This document shows, in pieces, positions 18,098-28,200 of a stretch of 39,861 nucleotides of DNA. This DNA comes from an uncultured Halomicronema sp. (GTDB taxonomy: Bacteria; Cyanobacteriota; Cyanobacteriia; Phormidesmidales; Phormidesmidaceae). Made by a program: the position numbers and the translations under genes. The notes beneath the pieces were generated by a model. That model made no database searches. It saw only the letters and a program-made list of their open reading frames with translations, and had not been told where the DNA came from. Numbering within the stretch: position 1 is the stretch's first letter; the number at the start of each line of letters is the position of its first letter. The stretch is from the NCBI GenBank assembly GCA_937899725.1, contig CALCCA010000076.1, positions 1 to 39,861 of the forward strand, written 5' to 3'.

Positions 18098-18100
18098 TGC

Positions 18101-18115
18101 TGGGAATTAATCCCA
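18101..18115 (+). promoter_or_regulatory. Leader palindrome, cassette 2
   Basis: TGGGA-ATTAA-TCCCA, a perfect 5-bp dyad. Compared with TGAGA/TCTCA in cassettes 3 and 4, both arms have changed together, so pairing or dyad symmetry is preserved. Confidence 0.55.
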
Positions 18116-18193
18116 TTAGCGATTGCAAGGCAGCCAGGTTGTTGAGACCCCTTCACATCGCTATGGGAGCACTATTTATACGGAGTTTCAGAA

Positions 18194-21100
18194 ATGGTGC
18201 AAGTCAGCTTGTCTACCAGCACGACCTTTGATGGCGAGCTCAACGCCCTCGTCGAAGACCAGGGTACGGCCCTAACTGTTCGCTTTGACCTCGATGAGCC
18301 TGCGCCGGAGGGTGGGCTACGCGTGTATGTCGATAGTGAGGTTGAGCAGATTATCAACCGCCTCGACCTGCCAGGATTCGTAGCGAGCCCGACCCTTGAA
18401 AATCTCGCCCTCACTAGCTTAGCAACCAACTTCGACAACTCCGGTTTCGCCGTCACGATTGATGAGGGTGCCACCTTTGGCACTTTTACGATTAACGTGT
18501 TTGACAACACTGAGCCGGATACCTTTTTGCCGGAGACGTTTGATGGGTTAGTTGAGGCGGTACTGTCGCTGCGGACACAGGCTGAAGTAGACCCAGCAGA
18601 CCAGAACGATATTACGGAGCTAGGCGACTATACGGTTGATCCGAGTGCGGCGAGCAGTACCGTGATTTTTGCGGATGAGGCGAGTCAGCTCATGGACACA
18701 CCAGAACCGCCGATGCCAGAGCCACCAACATCGGAACCGCCCGCACCCGACGGACTTCAAGTGAGCCTGTTTACCGGCCCTGACTACCTGATTGAGGATG
18801 AAGGCACCGTCAGCGCCCACGCCTTTCTCGCTACGGGCGGCGTAATTCCCGAAGGCGGCTTGATCGTCTCAGTGGATGCGCCTAATCTGAGCGAATTTGA
18901 CCTATCAGGTATCTCAGTGGAAGGGGGCGAGATTGCCGCTGTGCGCGATGGTGGGTTTGACCTGCGAATGACCGAGTACACCACGCTGGTGAACTTGCCC
19001 ATTGCCGCCGATGGCGAAACCGAAACGGATGAAACGGCCACGTTTAGCCTGGCGGCGGGTAACGGGTACGAAATCATCTCAGACTACAGCAGCGGTACCT
19101 TCAACCTGGTGGATACCGAAGCGAATATTCCGCGAGGAGAAATTAGCGAACCCAATGGCATTATTTCTGAAGCAGTTGACACAAGAATAACGCCTGAGAA
19201 TCCGACCTTTTCTGGCAGCGATTCCATCTACTTCGATATTGGCAACCGCTACCTGAACGAAGACGGCACCTACACCTACATCGATAGCGTCGAAGATGTT
19301 GATACTTACAAAGTGGAACTAATTGCAGGGGATACGATTGCGATCGAAACCTTTGAAGTTGAAGGTAACCTAGATCCCTTTGGATTTGGGTTCGATCCAA
19401 CTTTGACGGTATTCGATGCCGAAGGAAATCGAGCCATAGACTACCCTATGACTGGAGAAGTTGGGGCACCCGATAAGTTGTTTGGCGGTATTGGTCCGTT
19501 TGATGAGAATGAAACGAATACTTACGGCGAGTTTACTGCTGAAGAAGACGGAACTTACTATGTCGCAATTGGTTCTGCAATCAACCTTCTGACATTCTTC
19601 CCAGCCTATTCTGACCTCCCGACATATGACCCATTTGTACCTGGTTCGGGGCAAGGGGGAGAAGCATTTTTCGGGAATTACGATATCGAAATTAACCTAC
19701 TGACGGAGGATAATCCTCGAAAAACTGGTACACCCACCCCGCCTGTCAGCAATTCAGGGGTAACTGAACCGCCTACACTTTCTTTAACCGCTAACCCCGC
19801 AACGACAGACAGCGAGGGTAACTTTGCCAATGCCGTAGTGGAGCACGTTGAACCAGGAGCGCTTTCTAGCACCACGTTTACGATTCAAGCTGAAGGCGAA
19901 ATTCCTGAAGAGGGTATCGAGTTTGTTCTCAACAGCAATGGAAATTTGCTTGATTACGTTTCGATTCTTCAAAGTAACAGTCTTCCTAGCACCATCGGCG
20001 GACAGTCCTTGGGAGCTTTTTACAACGAAGATGGCATTCCGACGGGGATTCGACTCCGCATCGAAGAACCTACGATGTCTGTCACCTTAGAAACGGCCAA
20101 TCACCAACCATGGTTTGCAGATTTCTATGGCGATATTATCGGCGAGTATGAGCCTCTAGAGACCGATGGGGCTGAAGAGGTCACCTTCTTCTTACAACCA
20201 GGGGCAGGTTTTAAGATTGCCCCCGATGCTGGGACAGCAGAAGTCACCTACTACGATTCACTTGCCGATGTACCGCCCCCTACGGATGGAGGAGATATTG
20301 TTCCTGAAGTCGGTGTTACTGCCAGCGTCACCGAGCTAATTGAGACAGAAGAAACGAAAACTACCCTAACCTTTACGCTTTCCGAAGCGCCACCCCCAGA
20401 AGGCGTGACGGTGTTTCTAGACAGTGGCATCGATCCACTAGTAGGTAGCGCCCTTAGTCAGTTTGATGTTTTAGAAGCCGATATCGTGGGCGGTAGCTTC
20501 CCAGTTCCCGATGGTGATGCTTCTGGCTTTTTCTTCACCATTACCGAGCAAACTGCTAGTATCACACTCTCCGTTTTTAATGAGCTAGCGGCAGATACAA
20601 TCTTCCCTCCAGATGCTTTTCTAGAAGGGGTTTTGGCTCTTGACTTTGCCCTACAGCCCCAGGCAGGCTACACCATCGATCCGGGCGCTAGCGAAGTCAA
20701 CATCACCATTCTGGATAATCCAGAGTCGCAGATTCAGGTAAGTTTGACGGGTTCTGTCCAGATAGATAATGAAGAAGCAGATGACGAAGAGGTAGATGAA
20801 GAAAGCACTACTTTAATTGAAGCAGAAGGGGATGTTAGCGTTCATACCTTTAGCCTCGGTGCGCCACCTCCAGAAGGCGGTTTAACCGTCAGCGTCAGTG
20901 CAGATTCTCTAGATGATTTTGATTTGGATGCCATTGAGGTGGCAGGTGGCACGATTGCTAACCTAGGTGACGATGGCTTTGACCTAACCATTACCGAACA
21001 AACGGCAACCATTAGCCTACCCGTTCTCTCTGATGGCATCAACGAAGGCAGTGAAACCGCTACGTTTACCCTACAACCTGGCGAAGACTATGAACTCAAC

Positions 21101-22006
21101 CCAGCAGCAACAGCAGCAACCTTTATTATCACTGACACTTTGACTGAGGTCAGTGTACCGGAAGAAAGCGAAGATAATGACACCATACCTGAAGCCAATG
21201 TCCTGGGTTTGAGTGCCGATAGTTCATCTGTTTCCCTTGCTGGACAGTTGGGTGGAGGTTTTTACGATCCTTCCGAAGATGTCGATTTATACTCCTTCAA
21301 CTTAGAAGCGGGGCAAACCGTCAGCCTGGATATCGACGCTAGCGAATGGAATACTTTAGATACAGTTGGGTTTCCCGTGGTATTTCCAGCACTGGACGAT
21401 GTGCAGCTTCCCGATACCGAACTGCGGTTATTCGACGCAGACGGCAACGAACTTGCGGTCAACAACGACGGCGCTGCTCCTGGCGAGGAGTTCTCCCGCG
21501 ACCCCTATCTGGAGTACACCGCCGAGTCAGCAGGTACTTATTATGTGGGTGTCAGTCAACTAGGCAACCGCAACTACAACCCTAATGTAGCTAGAAGCGG
21601 CAGCGGTTGGACGTTCCCAGAGGTGGGCGTATTTTACGGCCCTTACGAGCTCACCGCCACCCTCTCCGAAGGAGGCGTTCAACCACCCACAGGCGACCTT
21701 ACAGGCACTGACGGCGATGACCTGCTCACCGGCACGGGCGGTGATGACCTACTCGATGGCCTCCTCGGCGACGACATTTACACTGGCGGCGCAGGGGCCG
21801 ACCAGTTCGTCTTGGCCCTTGCCCAAGGCGTTGACACCATCACCGACTTTGAAGTGGGCACTGACCAAATTAGCCTCGGTGGTCTTACCCCCGAGGGCGT
21901 CAAGTTCTTTGAGCTGAGCAGCGATACCCTGGTGCTGACCGCGAGCAATGAGCTGATAGGTGTCGTGCAAGGTGTGACAGGACTGGATAGCAGCGTGTTT
22001 GCGTAG
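18194..22006 (+). CDS. Calx-beta/PPC/RTX secreted-type protein, cassette 2
   Basis: 1270 residues. Start ATG lies 8 nt after GGAG (18182-18185). Order: N-terminal Calx-beta-like domain (~1-165), Pro/Glu-rich linker (~170-187), Calx-beta-like (~188-315), PPC-like (~316-505), Calx-beta-like (~525-690, ~702-840, ~847-980), second PPC-like (~990-1155), RTX repeats and shared C-terminal module (~1160-1270). No cysteine or signal peptide seen. The two PPC-like domains are the parts that differ most from the other cassettes, while the N-terminal, second Calx-beta and RTX parts are nearly superimposable. A stretch of 84 nt (18883-18966) is identical to 25950-26033 in cassette 3, including third codon positions. 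Probably a Ca2+-dependent extracellular protein exported by a type I system not in this window. Confidence 0.9.
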   Translation: MVQVSLSTSTTFDGELNALVEDQGTALTVRFDLDEPAPEGGLRVYVDSEVEQIINRLDLPGFVASPTLENLALTSLATNFDNSGFAVTIDEGATFGTFTINVFDNTEPDTFLPETFDGLVEAVLSLRTQAEVDPADQNDITELGDYTVDPSAASSTVIFADEASQLMDTPEPPMPEPPTSEPPAPDGLQVSLFTGPDYLIEDEGTVSAHAFLATGGVIPEGGLIVSVDAPNLSEFDLSGISVEGGEIAAVRDGGFDLRMTEYTTLVNLPIAADGETETDETATFSLAAGNGYEIISDYSSGTFNLVDTEANIPRGEISEPNGIISEAVDTRITPENPTFSGSDSIYFDIGNRYLNEDGTYTYIDSVEDVDTYKVELIAGDTIAIETFEVEGNLDPFGFGFDPTLTVFDAEGNRAIDYPMTGEVGAPDKLFGGIGPFDENETNTYGEFTAEEDGTYYVAIGSAINLLTFFPAYSDLPTYDPFVPGSGQGGEAFFGNYDIEINLLTEDNPRKTGTPTPPVSNSGVTEPPTLSLTANPATTDSEGNFANAVVEHVEPGALSSTTFTIQAEGEIPEEGIEFVLNSNGNLLDYVSILQSNSLPSTIGGQSLGAFYNEDGIPTGIRLRIEEPTMSVTLETANHQPWFADFYGDIIGEYEPLETDGAEEVTFFLQPGAGFKIAPDAGTAEVTYYDSLADVPPPTDGGDIVPEVGVTASVTELIETEETKTTLTFTLSEAPPPEGVTVFLDSGIDPLVGSALSQFDVLEADIVGGSFPVPDGDASGFFFTITEQTASITLSVFNELAADTIFPPDAFLEGVLALDFALQPQAGYTIDPGASEVNITILDNPESQIQVSLTGSVQIDNEEADDEEVDEESTTLIEAEGDVSVHTFSLGAPPPEGGLTVSVSADSLDDFDLDAIEVAGGTIANLGDDGFDLTITEQTATISLPVLSDGINEGSETATFTLQPGEDYELNPAATAATFIITDTLTEVSVPEESEDNDTIPEANVLGLSADSSSVSLAGQLGGGFYDPSEDVDLYSFNLEAGQTVSLDIDASEWNTLDTVGFPVVFPALDDVQLPDTELRLFDADGNELAVNNDGAAPGEEFSRDPYLEYTAESAGTYYVGVSQLGNRNYNPNVARSGSGWTFPEVGVFYGPYELTATLSEGGVQPPTGDLTGTDGDDLLTGTGGDDLLDGLLGDDIYTGGAGADQFVLALAQGVDTITDFEVGTDQISLGGLTPEGVKFFELSSDTLVLTASNELIGVVQGVTGLDSSVFA

Positions 22007-22077
22007 ATAGGGAACAGGGAACAGGGAATAGGGAGTTAGTCTTGCCTGTCATCTATCACCTGTTCCCTGTCACCTAA
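22007..22077. repeat. Heptamer repeat tract after cassette 2
   Basis: GGGAACAGGGAACAGGGAA followed by inverse-oriented CACCTGTTCCCTGTCACC; can form a long imperfect hairpin ahead of the terminator. Confidence 0.6.
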
Positions 22078-22095
22078 GTTCGACTTGAACCATTC

Positions 22096-22131
22096 ATCCG
22101 GCTGTACTCATTTGAGACAGTCGGATTTTTT
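22096..22131 (+). terminator. Rho-independent terminator, cassette 2
   Basis: ATCCGGCTG/CAGTCGGAT stem with inner CTCA-TT-TGAG, then six T. The rest of 22132-22391 holds only the cassette 3 regulator promoter. Confidence 0.78.
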
Positions 22132-22303
22132 GTGAGACTTTGACTGTAGAGGAGAGATCGCCCCCCTACCTCAACCGCGATCTCCGCTGTGATCAGCACA
22201 TCCAAGCATCCAGGTGATATCAACGCCGCCGACCGCTCACCTTAGCCTTGCTCCGCTGACCACAAGAGCTCCTGAACCTCAACCATCGCTGGGACATCAC
22301 CAG

Positions 22304-22326
22304 ATTTGCAAAATTTACAAATCCTT
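22304..22326 (+). promoter_or_regulatory. Candidate promoter motif of cassette 3 AraC gene
   Basis: ATTTGCAAAATTTACAAATCC repeats the TTTGCAAA-type motif at the same place as in the other cassettes. TTACAA can serve as -35, with TTGAAA or TGAAAT 17-18 bp downstream as a weak -10. Confidence 0.4.
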
Positions 22327-22391
22327 CAGACAATCTGTTGAAATCTGCTCTGCCAATCTTCATTCCCTGTTACCCGTTACCCATTACTGCC

Positions 22392-22763
22392 ATGACCATC
22401 GAGCTGACCTATGACGATTTTTTCATTGAGCAATTTCAGGAAGCCGAAGAAGAGGAACTTCAGTGGGACGCCTCAGATAAGTTGGATGTTACTTATAAAT
22501 TCGATACCCGTATTTCTCAGGGATGGATACGAAACATTCGATTGAGAGAAGGGCTGCGGCTATTGATTGACCGCCATCAACCTATTGATCAATTAACTAT
22601 AAGCAGGTCGGAAGAAGAATGGGATAGTATTCTTTGTTTATTTACGCTTTCAGGAAAAGGGCAGGGACGAATTCCTTCCACGCTCAATGAAACTCTGCGT
22701 CCATATACTTCTGGCAAGTATTCATTAAGGAGCACAGGTTTATTCTCTAGAGAAATTAGTAAC
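22392..22763 (+). pseudogene. 5' fragment of cassette 3 AraC-family regulator (interrupted by IS)
   Basis: Encodes the first 124 residues of an AraC-family regulator, opening MTIELTYDDFFIEQFQEAEE, aligned with the other cassette regulators' sensor halves. At 22764 an IS66-family element begins; reading continues into it and stops at 22901, adding ~45 foreign residues and no DNA-binding domain. Removing the IS with one copy of TTAGTAAC joins this fragment in frame to 24348, giving a 338-residue protein, close to the 336 of its paralogues. So the interruption is clean and nothing else in the gene appears broken. The fragment alone is unlikely to regulate DNA. Confidence 0.88.
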
Positions 22764-24339
22764 GTAATTAGTCACAGCAATAAGGAAGGCTTAATGAGAA
22801 AGCCTTCAAAGACCCAGGATTATCCCAGTGAAAGGGCCGGGGGCGAGCACCCCGATGAAGCGATGAGTTCAAAGAGGTGGTCGACGGCGTTCTTCCCCTG
22901 ACGGCGCATGGATTCGAGGAAGCTGAACATCATCGCGACTAACTGAGCCCCCCAATCACTGCGGGCACCCCCCGCGACTTTGCGATGAATCACCACCGGC
23001 CTTAGCCCTCGCTCCGCATCATTGTTGTCCGGGTTAACCTCAGGGTTAGAGATAAAGGTAAACCAGTCTGACCAATGCCTGCGAAACCGATTGGCCAACC
23101 CTTGGGCATCAGCCGCCCACCGCCCCTGGAGGGGATGCTTCAGCACGTCGGCTAACTCTGCTTCAATGATGGGCCTGAGAGCTTGGAGTTCAGTCAAACT
23201 GAGCTGTCCCTGATGATAATCTCGATGGGCTTGCCGAGCGGTGTGGATAATGGGGAAGACTCGGTGAGCGAACTCCCGATTTTCTGGGAAGCGAGAGGTC
23301 GTCAACGCTTTTAATTCCCGTTCCAGATGCGCCCAACACTTCTGTTTGGCAACCGCTGATTGCGGCCCATAGGCTGACCAGCAGTCGCTGCTAAGGATGC
23401 CCGTGAAGTCCTCACCCAAAAGCGTTTTGACCTCGGCTGAACTGCGGGTGGGGGCAAAGAACAGAACGCAGCATTCCGGTGCGGTGGCGATCCAAATCCA
23501 ATGATTCACTCCGTTCAAGCGATAACTGGTCTCATCGACGCAGCGCACCCCAGGCTGTTGAATCCAACTCCACCATTGCGTGTACGCGGGTTGTAGGGCA
23601 GCACAAAACCACTGATGCACCTTCGCTAAACTGCCTTGAGACATCGGAATACCGAAGATGCTTTCGACCACATAGCGCTGTTTTGACCACGATAAGTTGC
23701 CCCCATAGCCCAGCCAACCCACCACACTACTTAACCGTCCGCCATAGCTGAACCCCTCTCGGATGCCGAGCGGCAACTCTTGGTAACCCTGCCACTCGCA
23801 AGCGGGACATCGATATAGGGGCCGCTCATACTCCCATACTTCCACCAGGTTCGGCACCAGTTCGGCCACCTGCTGGCGCTGGGTTCCCTGCGGTTGGCGC
23901 TCGACGGCTCCGCCGCAAATCGGACAGGTCTGCACGTCCAACAACTCGGCGTGATCAATCCTGCCAAAGCCGTTGCGCGTCGTGCCAGGGTGGTTGTATT
24001 TGGGGCCTCGTTTTCGTTGCGGCTTTCGTTGATTCCGGTTCGGTTTCTTGGGGCCATCCGAAGACGGCGGCTGTGAACTCGTTTTACTGGTGCGTCCGCT
24101 CAGCTTCCTGAGTTTCTCGTTGAAGCTCTCGAACTGTTCCTCTAGCTCCTTAACCCGCCGCTTTAGTTGCTCGGTTTCAGCCAGTTGCTCACAGTAACGC
24201 TCGTACCAATACTTCGCCCCTTGCTCTTCAGGGGCGATCTCCGGCCGGTTTGGCTCTGGACGTGGCGGCTTCATGCCCCTTATGCTACAAATTTTTGCCC
24301 CATTTGCAATAAGCCAGTTTTGTTGCGGTGACTAATTAC
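22764..24339 (-). mobile_element. IS66-family insertion sequence, complete, single transposase gene
   Basis: 1576 bp. The ends match as GTAATTAGTCAC (22764-22775) and GTGACTAATTAC (24328-24339), and the similarity continues imperfectly to about 33 bp (roughly 26 matches). The flanks are the 8-bp direct repeat TTAGTAAC at 22756-22763 and 24340-24347; 8 bp is the usual IS66 target duplication. Only one gene is present (no tnpA/tnpB accessory genes), as in the ISBst12-like group of the family. Identical flanks and an intact transposase suggest fairly recent insertion. Confidence 0.95.
22820..24274 (-). CDS. IS66-family transposase
   Basis: 484 residues, full length for the family. Residues ~25-60 form a coiled coil/leucine-zipper-like stretch; ~62-95 are basic and Ser/Pro-rich; C117-P-I-C120 and C156-P-A-C159 form the zinc-finger typical of IS66; the DDE catalytic residues are D247 (CVDETSY), D297 (SSDCWSAYG) and E421 (NNDAERGLRP). 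It catalyses cut-and-paste movement of the surrounding element. It is antisense to the gene it interrupts. All key residues are present, so it looks active. Confidence 0.96.
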   Translation of the reverse strand: MKPPRPEPNRPEIAPEEQGAKYWYERYCEQLAETEQLKRRVKELEEQFESFNEKLRKLSGRTSKTSSQPPSSDGPKKPNRNQRKPQRKRGPKYNHPGTTRNGFGRIDHAELLDVQTCPICGGAVERQPQGTQRQQVAELVPNLVEVWEYERPLYRCPACEWQGYQELPLGIREGFSYGGRLSSVVGWLGYGGNLSWSKQRYVVESIFGIPMSQGSLAKVHQWFCAALQPAYTQWWSWIQQPGVRCVDETSYRLNGVNHWIWIATAPECCVLFFAPTRSSAEVKTLLGEDFTGILSSDCWSAYGPQSAVAKQKCWAHLERELKALTTSRFPENREFAHRVFPIIHTARQAHRDYHQGQLSLTELQALRPIIEAELADVLKHPLQGRWAADAQGLANRFRRHWSDWFTFISNPEVNPDNNDAERGLRPVVIHRKVAGGARSDWGAQLVAMMFSFLESMRRQGKNAVDHLFELIASSGCSPPALSLG

Positions 24340-24347
24340 TTAGTAAC

Positions 24348-24992
24348 TACTCAGATACAGAGCCAATTTCCATCCTACAAATCCGTATTCATCCATCAGT
24401 GCTCTGCTCTTTTGCTACTTCCCTCGAGGGAGAATTACCTCCCAATCTTCAGCATTTAATCAGACCCCAAAGTCAAGAGGTTTATTTACGCTCTAGAGAC
24501 ACCACACCAATGATGACCAGCACAATACAACAGATTTTGCACTGTCCCTATCAGGGACTAGTCAAGCGCGCTTACTTGGAAGGCAAAGTGATTGAGTTGA
24601 TGGCGCTGGTATTAGATCATGAAGTCGCTATTCAACAAGGAGAAATCAAACCAGACGCTCTGAAGCCCGAACAGCTAGAGCGGGTTCACTATGCCAAAGA
24701 GATTTTGTTAAAGGACTTAGAAAATCCACCTTCAATAGCCGAGTTAGCTCATCAGGTAGGCTTAAACGCAGGGTTGTTGAAGCGAGGCTTTCGTCAAGCA
24801 TTTGGGACGACTGTGTTCGATACGTTAAAGTCGTATCGTCTGGTCATAGCAAGACAACTGCTCGCTGAGCGCAACATCAGCATTGTTGAAGTTGCTCAGT
24901 ACGCTGGGTATGGCAGCGCAACAACTTTTGGCAGAGCTTTCAGAAAAAAGTTTGGAGTGAGTCCAAAGCAGTATCAAAAAACTTGCTGGTGA
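24348..24992 (+). pseudogene. 3' fragment of cassette 3 AraC-family regulator
   Basis: Contains 214 residues from NYSDTEP-type junction sequence (compare NYDLEPWS in cassette 1) to the stop. It keeps the whole double HTH: HTH1 NAGLLKRGFR, HTH2 YGSATTFGRAFRKKFG. A GTG at 24399 could start a 197-residue truncated product lacking the N-terminal sensor region; no ribosome site stands out there. If transcribed from the IS end or read-through, such a product might bind the operator at 25103-25137 without ligand control, but this is speculation. Safest reading: inactivated regulator. Confidence 0.85.
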
Positions 24993-25102
24993 GGGCAAAG
25001 TCAGCAGATTTTTGCCGTTGCCAATTTAATTGGCCCACAAATCTAATATTTAATTAACAGTTGGAGCGGCTATATTCTGCATCTCGATTCAGAGCAAAAA
25101 AG

Positions 25103-25164
25103 ATCGGATTGGTCGAAAAAAAGATCGGATTGGTCGAGAAAAAAGACTTGAAACTCCGTACGAT
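25103..25164 (+). promoter_or_regulatory. Operator direct repeats and -10 box of cassette 3
   Basis: ATCGGATTGGTCGA at 25103 and 25124 (period 21), each followed by an A-rich tract. TACGAT at 25159-25164 is the -10 box, 35 nt after the second repeat start. No -35 box. Its regulator gene is disrupted, so this promoter may be silent or under another paralogue. Confidence 0.6.
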
Positions 25165-25167
25165 TGC

Positions 25168-25182
25168 TGAGAACTGATCTCA
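25168..25182 (+). promoter_or_regulatory. Leader palindrome, cassette 3
   Basis: TGAGA-ACTGA-TCTCA, perfect 5-bp dyad, 9 nt from the start of the -10 box, as in the other cassettes. Confidence 0.55.
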
Positions 25183-25260
25183 TTAGTGGTGACGAAGCAG
25201 CTAGGGTGTTGACCTCCTTTCGCATCGCTGTGAGAGCACTATCTATACGGAGTTTTGACC

Positions 25261-28200
25261 ATGGTGCAAGTTAGCTTGTCTACCACCACCACCTTTGACG
25301 GTGACCTTAACGCCCTCGTCGAAGACCTAGGAACCGCGCTGACTGTTCGCTTTGACCTGGATGAGCCCGCTCATGAAGGCGGGCTACGTGTCTATGTCGA
25401 TAGCGAGGTAGAACAAATTATCAACCGGTTGAACCTGCCGGGGTTTGCCGCTAACCCCACGCTGGAGAATGTTGACTTTGCTAGCTTTGTCACCAACTTT
25501 GACAACTCGGGCTTTGCCCTCACAATTAATGAAGGGGCCACCTTTGGCAGCTTCACCATCGATGTGTTTGACAATCCGGAGCCCGATACCTTTTTGCCGG
25601 AGACCTTTGATGGACGAGTGGAGGCGGCGCTGTCGCTGAGAACGCAGGATGAGGTAGATGTGGCAGACCAGGACGACATTACCGGCGTCGGCGACTACAC
25701 TATCGATCCGAGTGCGGCCAGCAGTACGGTGATCTTTGCCGATGACGCCAGCCAACTCATGGATACACCAGATCCGCCTGAGCCCGAACCGCCGACACCT
25801 GAACCACCTGTATCTGATGGTCTACAGGTGAGCCTGTTTACGGGGCCAGACTACCTGATTGAAGATGAGGGCACGGTCAGCGCCCACGCCTTTCTCGCTA
25901 CGGGCGGCGTCATTCCCGAAGGCGGCTTGATCGTCTCAGTGGATGCACTTAATCTGAGCGAATTTGACCTATCAGGTATCTCAGTGGAAGGGGGCGAGAT
26001 TGCCGCTGTGCGCGATGGTGGGTTTGACCTGCGGATGACCGAGTACACCACGTTGGTGAATCTGCCTGTTGCCGATGATGGCGAAACCGAAGTAGGGGAA
26101 ACAGCTACCTTCAGCTTGGCTACGGGAGATGGGTATGAAATCATCTCGGATTATAGTAGCGGGATGTTTAACCTAGTGGATACGCAGGATGATATCCCAA
26201 GAGGCGTTGTTACCGAACCCAATGACATTATTTCAGCAGTCGTAACTGATACGAAGATTACGCCTGAGAATCCCTCCTTTTCCGTTGCTGAATCCCTTTA
26301 CTTTGATATCGGTAACAGGTATCTCAATGAAGACGGCAACTACGAATATATTGACTACTACGAAGATGTCGATCTTTATCAGGTCGGTTTGAGTGCAGGA
26401 GAAACGATTGCTGTTGAAGCCTCTACATTAATAGATGAAGACGGTGTCTTTGAACCAGCTCTAAATATCTTTAACGCTGATGGCAATCAACTCAGTTTCG
26501 ATAGTTATCTGGAAACTGCCGCACCCGACCGGCTATTTACGGTTGATGAAACGGGAAATGCTTACTTAGAATTTACGGCATCAGAAGACGGGATTTACTA
26601 CATTGGCTTTGCCAGTTATATCAACTCTTTGCCCAGTAGTTTCAGTGGTATAGAAGGTACCTTTTATAGCGTTGTAACCCCTAATACAGGAGAAGGAAAT
26701 CGATCTACAGGATTTGGGACATACGAGCTTGATATCGATTTGCTAACTGAAGATAATCCACGCCAGACGGGTACTCCTACCCCACCCGTGAGCAATCCTG
26801 GCGTCACCAATCCACCTACGCTTTCCCTGCTAAGTGCTACTCCCTCAACCGTAGACAGCAACGGTGATTTCATTAATGCGGTAGTAGAGTTTGTCGAAGA
26901 AGGTGGTATTTCCAGCGTTAACTTGACCGTTCAAGCTGAGGGCGAAATTCCTGAAGAGGGGATTGAATTTGTTCTCAACAGCAACGTAAATCTATTTGAT
27001 TACACTGGAGCGGTGGCACAGCTTGCTCTTCCCAGCACCATTGGCGGACAGTCGCTAGGTGCATTTTATAACGAGGATGGTATTCCAACGGGAATTCGAT
27101 TACTAATTGAAGAACCGACAATGACTGTCAACTTAGAGAGAGCTAATCGTCCTCTAGGAACAGAAGAGGAGGGATTAAGCCCTACATTTGATGAGGTCGA
27201 AGGACTAGAGACCGATGGAGTCGAAGAAGTTAGCTTTTTCTTGCAAACAGGGGAGGGCTATGTAATTGCTCCTGACGCTGGAGAGACAGTAGTCACTTAC
27301 TACGATTCTGTAGAAGATGTACCTACGTCCACGGGTAGTGGGAATGCCATGCCAGAAGTCGGCGTAACTATTAGTGAGTCAGCACTGATTGAATCGGAAG
27401 GAACAGAAACCACCCTGACCTTTAGCTTATCTGAGCCCCCCCCAGCAGAAGGCTTGGTTGTATATTTAGATAGCGAACAAGACCCCGTTGTTGGTAGCGT
27501 TCTCGGTCAGTTCAATGTTTTAGAAGCTGAGATTGAAGGAGGCGATTTCCCGATTTCTAACAGTGATTCGTCTGGCTTTTTCTTTAACATCACCGAACAA
27601 ACTGCTACCATCACGCTTTCTGTTTTTGATGAGTTGACTGTCATTAATGATCCACTCACTTTCCAAGAAGGAATTCTTGGTCTGAACTTTGCCCTCCAGC
27701 CCCAGGCAAGCTATAACATTAACCCTGATGCTAGTGAAATCAACCTCACCATTGCCGATAACCCAGAATCAAAGATTCAAGTAAGCTTGACGGCTTCTAC
27801 TGAGGCAGACCCAGAAAGCACTGCTTTAATCGAATCAGAGGGGACGGTTAGCGTTCATACCTTCAGCCTTAGCGCGCCACCACCGGTCGAGGGGTTAACC
27901 GTCAGCGTCAGTGCAGACTCTCTTTCCGATTTTGATTTAGACGCGATTGAAGTTCAGGGTGGCACCATTACTAACTTGAGCGATGATGGGTTTGACCTCA
28001 CCATTACCGAGAGAGAGGCTGTCATTAGCCTCCCAATTCTCCAAGATGATACGAATGAAGGTAGTGAAACCGCCACCTTTACCCTAGAACCTGGTGACTC
28101 TTATGAAATCAATCAGGCAGCAATTGAGGCGATCTTTGCTTTAGCTGACACTCCAGACCAGGTCAGCGTGCCAGAAGAAATTGAGACTAACAACTCTCTC

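Noticed and set aside
22764-22901. Continuation of the cassette 3 regulator reading into the IS
   Set aside because: The added residues come from the IS end and do not match the paralogues; the original frame resumes at 24348.
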